The translations under genes were made by a program, and so were the position numbers. A stretch of 27,960 bases of DNA from an uncultured Candidatus Peregrinibacteria bacterium (GTDB lineage: Bacteria; Patescibacteriota; Gracilibacteria; Peribacterales; Peribacteraceae). Below, piece by piece: positions 14,386 to 23,200 of this stretch. The notes beneath the pieces were generated by a model. The model was not told the origin of the DNA. It did not search any database and was given only the letters and a program-made list of their open reading frames with translations. The stretch is from positions 1-27,960 of the forward strand of contig CAIJNU010000113.1 in the NCBI GenBank assembly GCA_903822115.1, written 5' to 3'. Every line of letters starts with the position of its first letter. Position 1 is the first letter of the stretch.

Positions 14386-15189
14386 GTGAAAACAAAAAAA
14401 TTAGCATCGGTCAATCTCCTGATTATCGTGGTCGTTTCGCTGGGAGTACATGCGCTTTCGGTAGGTGAAGTATTTGCGGGGAAGTATTCCCTCTCCGGCG
14501 GCATTCAATGGTATGAGGCACCATCTCTCAAGAGCGGCAAGTACGAGCTTGTTCCCTCAGGTGATTCTATGGCCGCCGTCGATATCCCCCCGATTGAATC
14601 TTCCTCTTCATCGAGAAGCATTTCGTCCTCATCGCCTGTAACCAACGGAGAGGAGACGGTTCCCGGAGGGGGGCGTGAGAGAACATCGTCTTCTTTATCT
14701 TCGACATCGCAGTCATCTTCGTCTCTGCACCACGCTGCATCTTCTTCTTCAACGCATGCCGCCGCTCATTCCAGCGAGCCTTCGCGCGTGAGTGTGCATG
14801 AATCCTCGTCGCAGAATGCGACTCAGGGAAACATAGTCACTTCTTCTCCCTGCTCATGCCAAGGAAGTGGTGCGTTACTCATGACGACGGACGGAACGCA
14901 TTGGTATCTGAACGGCGTGGCAGTGGAGAAGAATGCTCTCGACGTGAACATTCCGGGATTGATGAAGATGCTCGATGAAATGCGCATCGCACTTTTCTCT
15001 CTCAATATCCTCGCCGTCATTGAATTTTTGGTGATTGTCACCATCATTCTTCGCAACAGGAATTTGGCTCGCGAGCGTCGCACATATCTCGAGAATTCAA
15101 ACAAGGTAAAAACGAAGTCGGATGAGAGGAGATCTCAACTGAGAAGTAACAAGCCCTATTCCGTGAAGAGAGTTTCCTCACGCTCATGA
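14386..15189 (+). CDS. Ser-rich single-pass membrane protein
   Basis: Unrecognised protein, 267 aa from a GTG start that gives MKTKK and a signal peptide probably ending EVFA-G (28-32). The open frame extends to a TTG at 14341, but this lies upstream of the TATAAT box. Residues 71-147 are a Ser/His-rich, probably disordered stalk. A short folded part follows, with a CSC pair (Cys156, Cys158) and DGTHWYLNGVAV (169-180). One membrane helix (about 201-222) and a basic cytosolic tail of about 45 residues complete it. The layout suits a surface stalk or sensor with its head outside. Its stop overlaps the start of the fibre gene by four bases, so the two are probably made together. Confidence 0.78.
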   Translation: MKTKKLASVNLLIIVVVSLGVHALSVGEVFAGKYSLSGGIQWYEAPSLKSGKYELVPSGDSMAAVDIPPIESSSSSRSISSSSPVTNGEETVPGGGRERTSSSLSSTSQSSSSLHHAASSSSTHAAAHSSEPSRVSVHESSSQNATQGNIVTSSPCSCQGSGALLMTTDGTHWYLNGVAVEKNALDVNIPGLMKMLDEMRIALFSLNILAVIEFLVIVTIILRNRNLARERRTYLENSNKVKTKSDERRSQLRSNKPYSVKRVSSRS

Positions 15190-15998
15190 AGAGAATTTCT
15201 CCTCTCCTCTGGCTTGCCTCCCTCCTCGCGCTGATTGCGACGCAGCACTGCTTTGCTTTGTCAGCGCCGATGCAGCACATCTACACGGGACACCTCTACG
15301 CGAACGGTGCCCCCGTCACGACTCCGCAAACTATTCGGTTCAGCTTCTGGAAGACCGGCACGGTCGTGAGCGGAGACAGCAACACGAATGGGACGATTAA
15401 CGATGCCGCGCCTTCGTACGGGGGATGGAAAGAAGTCCAGACGGTCACGCCGAATGCGAGCGGGTACTTCGCTTTGAAATTGGGGAGCATAACGCCGATC
15501 GATTACGCGAACATGCCTCCGGATGTCATCTCTTCGCTCTTCCTACAGGTGGACGTGAAGGAAGCGACAGCACCGCTCACTGATTACGAGACGCTCGATG
15601 TGGATCCGTTGACTGCGACTGTCGATCGATCGCCGGTAGGCGCCGTCCCCTTCGCCTCGAATGCCAACTTGCTCGACCAGCATGCGGTGGGTACGAATGC
15701 GGGAGACATTCCGGTGCTCGGAACGGGCGGGACATTGCCGACGTCACTCATCGCTCCCGCCATCGATAGCGATACCTTCACGCTCGATGCGAACAACACG
15801 AGCGCGAGTGAGATCAGTTTGCGTTTCGGAGATTTGCTCGGGAAGAAACTCGCCTACGATACCGTCGCGCAGACGTTTAAGTTTAATGACAGCGTCCACA
15901 TCGATGGCAACCTCACGGTGACGGGGCTCGTGAACGGAGTGGATCTCTCGACGATAAACAACGAGGCGAGCCAGCTAAAGGTTTCCTCCGGAGCATGA
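15186..15998 (+). CDS. fibre-like surface protein, N-terminal part before in-frame TGA
   Basis: 270 codons up to a TGA. A signal peptide (cleavage near CFALS-A, 22-27) is followed by a beta-rich region (HIYTGHLYANGAPVTTPQTI onward) resembling secreted and phage-type fibre proteins. Next come APFASNA-like and LLDQHAVGTNAGDIPVLGTGG segments, then the module shared with two other genes here (about 198-248: ISLRFG, LAYD, FKFNDSVHIDGNLTVTG). The last residues LKVSSGA run into a TGA, and the next gene continues in exactly the same frame. The text across the stop reads like LKVSSGA-[Gly]-LDISV, a common fibre motif, so 15186-16724 was almost certainly one 512-codon gene. Start ATG overlaps the previous stop by four bases. 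Confidence 0.85.
   Translation: MKRISPLLWLASLLALIATQHCFALSAPMQHIYTGHLYANGAPVTTPQTIRFSFWKTGTVVSGDSNTNGTINDAAPSYGGWKEVQTVTPNASGYFALKLGSITPIDYANMPPDVISSLFLQVDVKEATAPLTDYETLDVDPLTATVDRSPVGAVPFASNANLLDQHAVGTNAGDIPVLGTGGTLPTSLIAPAIDSDTFTLDANNTSASEISLRFGDLLGKKLAYDTVAQTFKFNDSVHIDGNLTVTGLVNGVDLSTINNEASQLKVSSGA
15996..15998 (+). other. in-frame TGA inside the fibre gene
   Basis: Codons run GGA GCA TGA TTG GAC with no frame change. A single base change (GGA to TGA) would explain it. Glycine is the residue expected at this place in fibre proteins. Most other genes in the window end with TGA, so general recoding of UGA as glycine is excluded. Readthrough, restart at the adjacent TTG, a recent nonsense mutation, or a sequencing or strain variant remain possible. 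Confidence 0.9.
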
Positions 15999-16724
15999 TT
16001 GGACATTTCGGTGCAGCAGGGAAACTACACTCTCAACGGCACGCTCCACGCATTCAGTGGCAGCACAATTTCCGTTCCCGATAATGGCACGAACGTGGCG
16101 TACTTCACGACGCAGGGTCTGCGGGTGGGAAACGCTTATCCGACAGATAGCAGTTACATACCGCTGGCAGAGATCACGGCATCCGGAGGAAGTGTGGCGA
16201 GCGTCAGCGATCAACGTTCATTCCAGAGTGACAACCGTGAGCATTTCGTAGCTCAAGTTCTCCATGCCGGATACCCCGATGCGGTGTTGCAGGCGGACGG
16301 GACGAATAACGTTGGTCAGATGTCGCTCGGTACGGACGACGTTTCAGGACAGAACTACTACCAGTGGGTGAGTTCGAAAGCGACGCTGCAGGATTACGAT
16401 GTCGTGCTGCGGTTCGCCATTCCATCGGGCTTCACATCCTGGAGCGCCCCCGCGCTTCGTCTTACTTATCAAACGGATTCCGATGATCCCGGAGAGAACG
16501 CCATCGATCTCATTGTGAAAGACGAAGCGGGTAATGATCTCACGCTGACGGCGCCCTCCACATCCATGATCAATACGAACTGGACGACGGGGCAGTGGAG
16601 CTTCTCGGGCAGTCCCGACTGGAAGAACATGCACGCCATGGTGGTTCGCATCAGGCTCCACTCGAAGAATCTGCAGAATGTCCGGATAGGGGATTTGTCG
16701 CTTCGGTACAACGAATTGCAGTGA
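15999..16724 (+). CDS. fibre-like surface protein, C-terminal part after in-frame TGA
   Basis: 241 codons in frame with the preceding part. It has no signal peptide of its own, although every region around it is typical of exported protein, so an independent gene starting at the TTG next to the stop makes little sense. Residues 1-76 match a phage tail-fibre pattern: ISVQQGNYTLNG, VAYFTTQGLRVG, AYPTDSSYIPLAEITASGG and VSDQRSF. Residues about 92-241 form a beta-sandwich-like domain (YPDAV, GQNYYQW, IPSGFTSW, NAIDLIVKDEAGNDLTL) that recurs at the end of the next gene (16841-17806). The sequence stays open to a normal TGA, so the half has not decayed. Confidence 0.8.
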   Translation: MDISVQQGNYTLNGTLHAFSGSTISVPDNGTNVAYFTTQGLRVGNAYPTDSSYIPLAEITASGGSVASVSDQRSFQSDNREHFVAQVLHAGYPDAVLQADGTNNVGQMSLGTDDVSGQNYYQWVSSKATLQDYDVVLRFAIPSGFTSWSAPALRLTYQTDSDDPGENAIDLIVKDEAGNDLTLTAPSTSMINTNWTTGQWSFSGSPDWKNMHAMVVRIRLHSKNLQNVRIGDLSLRYNELQ

Positions 16725-16808
16725 TGTTAGCGTAGAAAATTAATCTATTATTAGGCAATACTAATACTATTTCGCATAGTCTGTACCTGTGTGCGGAAAC
16801 ATATTTCA

Positions 16809-16817
16809 TGTTATAAT
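16809..16817 (+). promoter_or_regulatory. extended -10 promoter of the second fibre gene
   Basis: TGTTATAAT, identical in its nine bases to the box before the Ser-rich gene, with no recognisable -35. Transcription would start near 16824, about 17 bases before ATG 16841. The 116-base gap (16725-16840) also has a six-pair TATTAG/CTAATA hairpin but no T tract, so I see no terminator. Confidence 0.6.
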
Positions 16818-16840
16818 ATCGGGAAAAATCAACTGCCCAC

Positions 16841-17806
16841 ATGCACACAAATTCTTCTCATCGCACTCTGAAAAACGCGCTGACGCTCGTGGGAGTCGCT
16901 GTCGTGTTCTCGCTAGCGGGAAGAGCAGCGATGCAGATGGCGGATGCCTCCAGCTGGAGTCCGACTCTCCTCGTAAACACGGAATCCTTCCAGACGATCG
17001 ATCCGGGTGACGGAACCACGAATATTGAACTTCGCTTCGGAACGAATTTGAATGCAACCATGATGTATGACCGATCGAATAGTCGATTCGATTTCAGTAA
17101 GTCCGTGTACATTCACGGCGATCTCACCGCGACGGGATCCCTGACGATTCTGAAGAATGCCGTCATCAAGGGCAATCTCTCCGGCGCGAGTCTGACGGTC
17201 GGAGGTCCGCTCACCTTGAACGGCGTCGCGTATACGATGCCGACTTCTCATGGCAGCAATGGAACATACCTCAAGGAGAATGGCAGCGGCGCTCTGACGT
17301 GGACCGCCATTTCCACGACCGGAAGCGGAAGCGCATCTCTGCAGCCGATCTATCCGAATGCCGTGTACTTCTCGAGCGGCGCCGCTCTCGTTGGCCAGCT
17401 GACGAATCTCTATGACAGTACGAATAAGGAGAACTACTACCATTGGACGTCCACTTCCTCCGCTTTCAATACGTACTGGATCGCCGTGCGCGTACGACTA
17501 CCGGCGAATTTCTCCTCGTGGGACACGGTGAAGCCGATCGAATTCAGGTACAGGACAGCCACCTCATCGAGTAGTGATAATGCCATGCGCCTTGACATGC
17601 TTGATACGTCCGGCAACCCCGTGACACTCACTGGCAATGGTGGACTCGCTGCTGTGTCATGGACGACTGCGACGATCACCGGGCCGGAAGCGGGAGGGAC
17701 GTTTGCGAAGAACGGAGTTGTCACCATATACGTGAAGATCGGCACGACGAGTGCCGGGAGCAGCGACGCGGGATTCATCAATCTCAACTGGCACACCTCG
17801 AACTGA
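16841..17806 (+). CDS. fibre-like surface protein, 321 aa
   Basis: Secreted protein of no named family. An N-terminal hydrophobic signal (about 11-31) ends near MADA. Residues 37-101 carry the shared module (SSWSPTLLVNTESFQ, IELRFGTNLNATMMYD, FDFSKSVYIHGDLTATG), nearly the same as in the gene at 26116-26889 and recognisable in the split fibre gene. A repetitive beta region follows (LTILKNAVIKGNLSGASLTV, GSNGTYLKENGSGALTW). The C-terminal domain (about 171-321: YPNAV, ENYYHW, LPANFSSW, NAMRLDMLDTSGNPVTL) matches the end of the split gene just upstream, so the two are tandem relatives. Likely a cell-surface fibre or adhesin; no anchor motif is seen. Confidence 0.82.
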   Translation: MHTNSSHRTLKNALTLVGVAVVFSLAGRAAMQMADASSWSPTLLVNTESFQTIDPGDGTTNIELRFGTNLNATMMYDRSNSRFDFSKSVYIHGDLTATGSLTILKNAVIKGNLSGASLTVGGPLTLNGVAYTMPTSHGSNGTYLKENGSGALTWTAISTTGSGSASLQPIYPNAVYFSSGAALVGQLTNLYDSTNKENYYHWTSTSSAFNTYWIAVRVRLPANFSSWDTVKPIEFRYRTATSSSSDNAMRLDMLDTSGNPVTLTGNGGLAAVSWTTATITGPEAGGTFAKNGVVTIYVKIGTTSAGSSDAGFINLNWHTSN

Positions 17807-17835
17807 GGGAGGTGCATGAGAGGGTGAAATGACGC

Positions 17836-17841
17836 TACAAT
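17836..17841 (+). promoter_or_regulatory. -10 box of the GT-C/TPR gene
   Basis: TACAAT ends nine bases before ATG 17851, which again predicts an almost leaderless mRNA. No good -35 is visible. Confidence 0.4.
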
Positions 17842-17850
17842 GCCTTTCGC

Positions 17851-20253
17851 ATGGGACCGCGCATTTCATCGTTCTGTCGAAGAGTCTTTTCTCCTGCGGG
17901 GATGCGGGTGCTTCGGTGGCTGGGAATTCTTCTGAGCTTCGCCGCGATTTTCTGGGTCTGCACGTACAAGATCATGGATCGGGATTTCTGGTGGCACATC
18001 ACGGCGGGAAGCATCATGTTGCAGACGCATCACATCATCCACATCGATCCTTTCGCCTACACGCGCGTCGGGCAGCCGTACTTTGCGAACTACGAATGGC
18101 TGGCGCAGATCATTCTCTCGCTCATCTACGGAAACTTCGGCCCCGTCGGCGTCATTCTCTTTCGGGGATGCATCGCCTGCGCGACGATGACGCTTCTGCT
18201 TCTCGCCTCGCCGAGGAGATTCTTCCCCAATATCCTGCTCGCCGTCTGGGCGGTGGTTATCACCAAGGGGAGCTGGTTGGAGCGTCCGCAGCTCTTCACC
18301 TTCGTTCTCTTCGCGTCTTTCCTCCTCCTCGCGCTGCGCTTCCTCGATGCCGATACGATGAAGGGGCGGCTGCGGATTTGCGCTGCGTTCGTCTTTCTTG
18401 AATTGCTCTGGATGAATTTGCACGGCGGCGCTGCGCTGCTGGGATGTGCGATCGTTTCCTTCCTCTTCCTGCAATCGGCTGCCGACGCGCTTCCGCGTGC
18501 ACAGCGACGCGAGCACAGGAAGACCGCGATACTCCTCGCAGTGACTCTGGGATTGATGGCTGTCGTCTTCGTGCTCCCGCCCAACGGGATCGGCACGCTG
18601 CGCTACCTCTGGAATCTCCTCCACGATCAGACCATTCTCTACATTGCCGAGTTTCAACCGAGGACGTGGCACCAGTACTTCGTTGATCAGTGGCCGTTCT
18701 GGCTGCTCGCGCTGTTCGCGCTCCTTCGCGAGAGGAAGCACTGGATCTTCAACACTTTTCTCCTCCTGATGACGGCGTACCTGTCGCGGCAGGCGTTTCG
18801 TAATGAAATCTTCTTCGTTCTCTCCGCGATTGCCACCTTCTTCTATCAATTCGATGGGAGCGATCTCTGGGATCGAGCAGGGGAGTGGATGGCGCGCAGG
18901 AAGATCACCGCTGCGCTCGTCATGGTCGCGGTGATTGTATTTCTCGGGCACGTCGCGTACGTGCGCTCCATGAATTTCGAGCGGCCGGACAATTTATTTG
19001 GATTCGGACAGTTCGATTTGGCGCGGGGCGGATACGATTTCCTCGAGAGCGAACACATCGCGGGCAACATGTTCAATACCTACGGCATCGGCGGCTACTT
19101 GATCCATCGAGGGTATCCCGATCGCAAAGTTTTCATCGATGGACGCAACGTGGATTACGGGATGGATTTTATGACGCATGCCTACGCCTCCGGCATCAAT
19201 GGCGATGAGTGGAACGCGCTCGTTGCGCGCTACGACATCAATTACGCCATCATCGATTACGATGCCATCAAGCAGAAGAATCGTATTCCCTACAGCGTCA
19301 TTCTGGATCGAAATCCCGCATGGTCGCTTGTATACCTCGATGATTGGACGGCCGTGTACCTGAAGAATACGGCCGCGAACCAACCCATCATCAATCGCTG
19401 GCACTACACGCTGCTGACGCCGACGGATATTACATTCAAAGATGGGTTCGAGAATGTCCCCGCCGACCAGACCCCTTCCTTGATTGAGCAACTGCAGCAC
19501 ATGCGCCACGACAACCCCGAAGGCGTGAAGGCGACTCTCTCGCTCGCGAAGATCGCGCTGAGAGAGAAGCGCATCGATGACGCGATGCAGTTGGCTCAAG
19601 ATGTCATGCATATTCGCCATTTTGCCCCCGAACCGTATGCAATTCTCGCAGGTGCGTACCTCAGTCGAGAACAGTGGAAGCAGGCAGCGGATGCGTACGA
19701 AAAGCTCCTGCAATTTGCGGGCGATTTGTATCCCGACATCAATTACGGTTTCATCGCAGATGTGTACGAGAAGGCGGGATATTCCTGGAAAGCTTGGTGG
19801 CTGCGTCACCTCACACATACGACGGTAGCAATGCCGTCCTCGGGAACGGGAAATTCACTCTCCAAGCCGCCCCCTTCCCTCGCCGTTAACCCTGCTTCGG
19901 ATGCGCAGACATTCAATGATCAGGGTGTGACGCAGGCTCAGGAGCAGAAGTTTACGGAAGCGGAGCAGTCGTTCCTCGATGCTCTTCGCCTCAATCCGAG
20001 TTTCGCCGAGGCGTGGAACAATCTCTGCGCACTGCGTCTGAGCCAGGGGAGATCGACGGATGCTGTCGATGCCTGCGAGCACGCGATTCAGTCGAACGCC
20101 TCGTTCGCCGATGCGCACTTCAATCTCGCGCTGGCGTACTACCACGAAGGTTCCCTGCAGAAATCCAAACAGGAAGCGTTACTCGCAAAAAAATTCGGAC
20201 GCGTCAAAGAGAGTGATCAACTCCTCTTGTTGATCGCGAAGAAGAATCCGTAA
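17851..20253 (+). CDS. GT-C-like integral membrane protein with C-terminal TPRs
   Basis: 800 aa. After a short cytosolic start there are about ten hydrophobic helices between residues 20 and 375. The first external loop carries MDRDFWWHITAG (42-53; Asp43, Asp45) and DPFAYT...YEWLAQ (Glu82), the pattern of GT-C membrane glycosyltransferases, which take sugar from polyprenyl-phosphate donors. A soluble part follows, with NTYGIGGYLIHRGYP and KVFIDGRNVDYG, typical of a large uncharacterised GT-C-like group. The C-terminus has TPR helices, the last three about 690-790 (FNDQGVTQAQEQKFTEAEQS). It lies inside the surface-protein locus, so glycosylation of the fibre or NHL proteins is a fair inference; substrate and activity are unproven. 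ATG 17902 (Met18) is an alternative start. Confidence 0.8.
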   Translation: MGPRISSFCRRVFSPAGMRVLRWLGILLSFAAIFWVCTYKIMDRDFWWHITAGSIMLQTHHIIHIDPFAYTRVGQPYFANYEWLAQIILSLIYGNFGPVGVILFRGCIACATMTLLLLASPRRFFPNILLAVWAVVITKGSWLERPQLFTFVLFASFLLLALRFLDADTMKGRLRICAAFVFLELLWMNLHGGAALLGCAIVSFLFLQSAADALPRAQRREHRKTAILLAVTLGLMAVVFVLPPNGIGTLRYLWNLLHDQTILYIAEFQPRTWHQYFVDQWPFWLLALFALLRERKHWIFNTFLLLMTAYLSRQAFRNEIFFVLSAIATFFYQFDGSDLWDRAGEWMARRKITAALVMVAVIVFLGHVAYVRSMNFERPDNLFGFGQFDLARGGYDFLESEHIAGNMFNTYGIGGYLIHRGYPDRKVFIDGRNVDYGMDFMTHAYASGINGDEWNALVARYDINYAIIDYDAIKQKNRIPYSVILDRNPAWSLVYLDDWTAVYLKNTAANQPIINRWHYTLLTPTDITFKDGFENVPADQTPSLIEQLQHMRHDNPEGVKATLSLAKIALREKRIDDAMQLAQDVMHIRHFAPEPYAILAGAYLSREQWKQAADAYEKLLQFAGDLYPDINYGFIADVYEKAGYSWKAWWLRHLTHTTVAMPSSGTGNSLSKPPPSLAVNPASDAQTFNDQGVTQAQEQKFTEAEQSFLDALRLNPSFAEAWNNLCALRLSQGRSTDAVDACEHAIQSNASFADAHFNLALAYYHEGSLQKSKQEALLAKKFGRVKESDQLLLLIAKKNP

Positions 20254-20285
20254 TCCTCTTCGCCGCAAATGGAATTTTCGGTAAG

Positions 20286-23200
20286 ATGGGTTCCATACGA
20301 AAGGTCGCGTTTTCATGGGCATGGTACGTCTTGTGCCTAGGCACAGGTATCACACTGTTCTCAGTCGGAGCATCACGCATTTACGCCATCTCAACTTACC
20401 AAAACGCTACGGATCTCCTCGGACAAACGAGTGGTGAAACAAGCTCGCCCTCGCCGATCTACACGAAGGGAGCTGCCAATAACGTCGTGGATAAGCTCGG
20501 TTTTAATGCTCCCTATTTGGGACTTGCGATGGATACGTCGGCTCATCGTTTGTTCGTGTCTGACGCGTCGAACCACCGCGTCCTCGTCTATAATCTCGAC
20601 GCGAACAACACTCTCATCGATCGTGTTCCCGATTATGTTCTGGGACAGCAGAATTTCTACACCAGTTCGAGCTCCAATACGCAATGGGGCATGAACACGC
20701 CCTACGGATTGGCGATCGGCACCGGTCCAAAGTTATTTGTCGCCGAGTACAACGGAGAACGGGTGAAAGTCTTCGATATCTCATCACTCTCGAACGGACA
20801 GAACGCCATCAATATCCTCGGCCAACCTGTCTTTACCACCTCTGCCATTGCACAGACCCAAGAGGGGATGAACTTGCCAACAGGGATTGCTTATGACAGT
20901 GCGAATAATCGTCTCTTTGTCGCCCAATCCGGTGGCAATCGCGTGACGGTGTATAACATCGGGACACAGATCAGTGACGACCAGCCTGCTGCGTACGTCC
21001 TCGGACAGACGAGCTTCACCAATTCCACAGCCGCCAACTCACAGACGGGTATGAATGTTCCCTACGGAATTGCCTACGACAGTGCGAGGACGCTTCTCTT
21101 CGTCGCTCAATCCACTGGTAACCGCGTAACGACGTACAACGTGGCGCCGGGATCCATTGCTACTGGGGAAAATGCCTCCAATGTCCTCGGCCAGTCGAAC
21201 TTCTCCAATTCCACAGCTGCCTCCTCGCAGACGGGCATGAACGCTCCGAGGGGCATCGCCTACGACAGTGCAAATACTCGGCTCTACGTGGCTCAGCAGA
21301 ACGGTAACTGTGTAACGATCTACAACATAGCGTCGATCAGTGACAACATGAATGCCACAAACGTCCTCGGTCAGACGAACTTCGCCAATAGCACAGCGGC
21401 CACTACGCAGGCGGGAATGAACGTGCCCAACGGTGTCCTCATCGACAGTGCCAACAGTCGATTGTACGTACTCCAGAGTACCGCGAACCGCGTGACGCTC
21501 TACGACGTCTCGAGCATCTCCGATGGCAAGGCTGCTTACGACGCCCTCGGACAGTACGACGATAACTATCCCACTCCCGGCCCCATCTACACGAAGGGCA
21601 CGGCGCAAAATGTCCCGAATATCATTGGTATGAGTGCGCCGCAGGGGATCGCTCTGGATGCGACCAATCATCGACTCTTCGTAGCGGACTCCAGTAACAA
21701 CCGTGTCCTCGTCTACAATCTCACATCGGGAAATGCCCCGATCGATCGCATCCCCGATAACGTTCTGGGGCAGCCGAACTTCTACACGAATGCCGCCGCT
21801 CTCACACAGTCGGGAATGAATACACCGACGGGACTCGCCTACGATGCGAGCGGGAACAGGCTCTTTGTTGCCGATGGCACCAACAACCGTATCCTGGTTT
21901 TCAGCACATCGAACATCTCAAACGGACAGAATGCCATCAACGTGCTCGGACAGGTGAACTACACGCTCGGGAGTGCGGCTGTAACGCAACTCGGATTTAA
22001 CGGCCCCAGACAGATCGCTTATGATGCAAATTCGCAACAGTTGTTCGTCGTAGATGCGAACAGTAGGATATTAATTTATGGTGTTGCCACGATCGTCGAT
22101 GGGCAGAATGCCATCAACGTTCTCGGGGAGGATGACGGCCTATCAACCGGGCCGAGCCCGATCTATACGAAGTCAGGTGGAAATAATGCTCCAAATCAAT
22201 TGGGTATGAGCAGCCCGTCCGATGGCATAGCGCTGGACACCATCCGTCACCGACTATTTGTGACCGATACATCCAATAACCGTGTCCTCGTCTACAACCT
22301 TAACTCAAGCAATGCCCTCCTCGATCGCGTTCCCGATTATGTCCTAGGTCAACCGAACTTCTGGTCAAACAGCGCCGCCACTACACAGGCGGGTCTGAAC
22401 CAGCCCTACGGACTTGCCTATGACAGCGGCAACAATCGACTGTTCGTGGCACAGGGGAGCAATCGCATAACGGTCTATGATGTGTCGTCCATCACCAATG
22501 GACAGAATGCCATCAATGTCCTTGGCCAGATAAATTTTACCAATGGCTCCCCAATCGCATCACAGGCGGGATTGAACTATCCCTACGGTCTTGCCTACGA
22601 CACTGCGAATAATCGGCTTTTTGTCTCGGAAAACATGAATAACCGTGTGAAAGTGTACAGCTTCGCGCTTGGTATCCGTGACGGCATGAACGCCTCCGAC
22701 GAGCTTGGGCAGTACGACGATAACCTCTCCGCGCCGGGACCGATCTGGACGAAGTCTGCCGTACATAACGGGCCGAACATCCTGGGTATCAGTGGCCCCT
22801 CGATGGGACTCGCTGAGGATACGGTGAATCATCGACTCTTCCTTTCTGACACCGCCAACAGTCGTGTCCTGGAATACAACCTCGATGCAAGCAACAACCT
22901 CGTCGACCGCATACCCGACCATGTGCTCGGGCAGTTGAACTTCTATAGTAACGTTGCAGGGGGAGGACAAAATGGTTTGACCCAGCCCACCGGGCTTGCT
23001 TATGACAGCGTTGGGAATCGCCTGTTCGTGGCGCAGGGAGGAGCGATTTCTCGCGTATCCGTGTACGATGTTTCCTCCATCACGGATGGCATGAATGCCG
23101 TGCATGTGCTTGGGCAGATCAACTTCGCAAATTTTTCTGGAGCTTCTACGCAGGCAGGTGTGAATGCACCTGGCGGCCTTGCTTATGACAGCGCGAACAA

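Noticed and set aside
16740..16790. Hairpin TATTAG/CTAATA as a terminator
   Set aside because: Six AT-rich pairs without a T tract, and well short of the next promoter.
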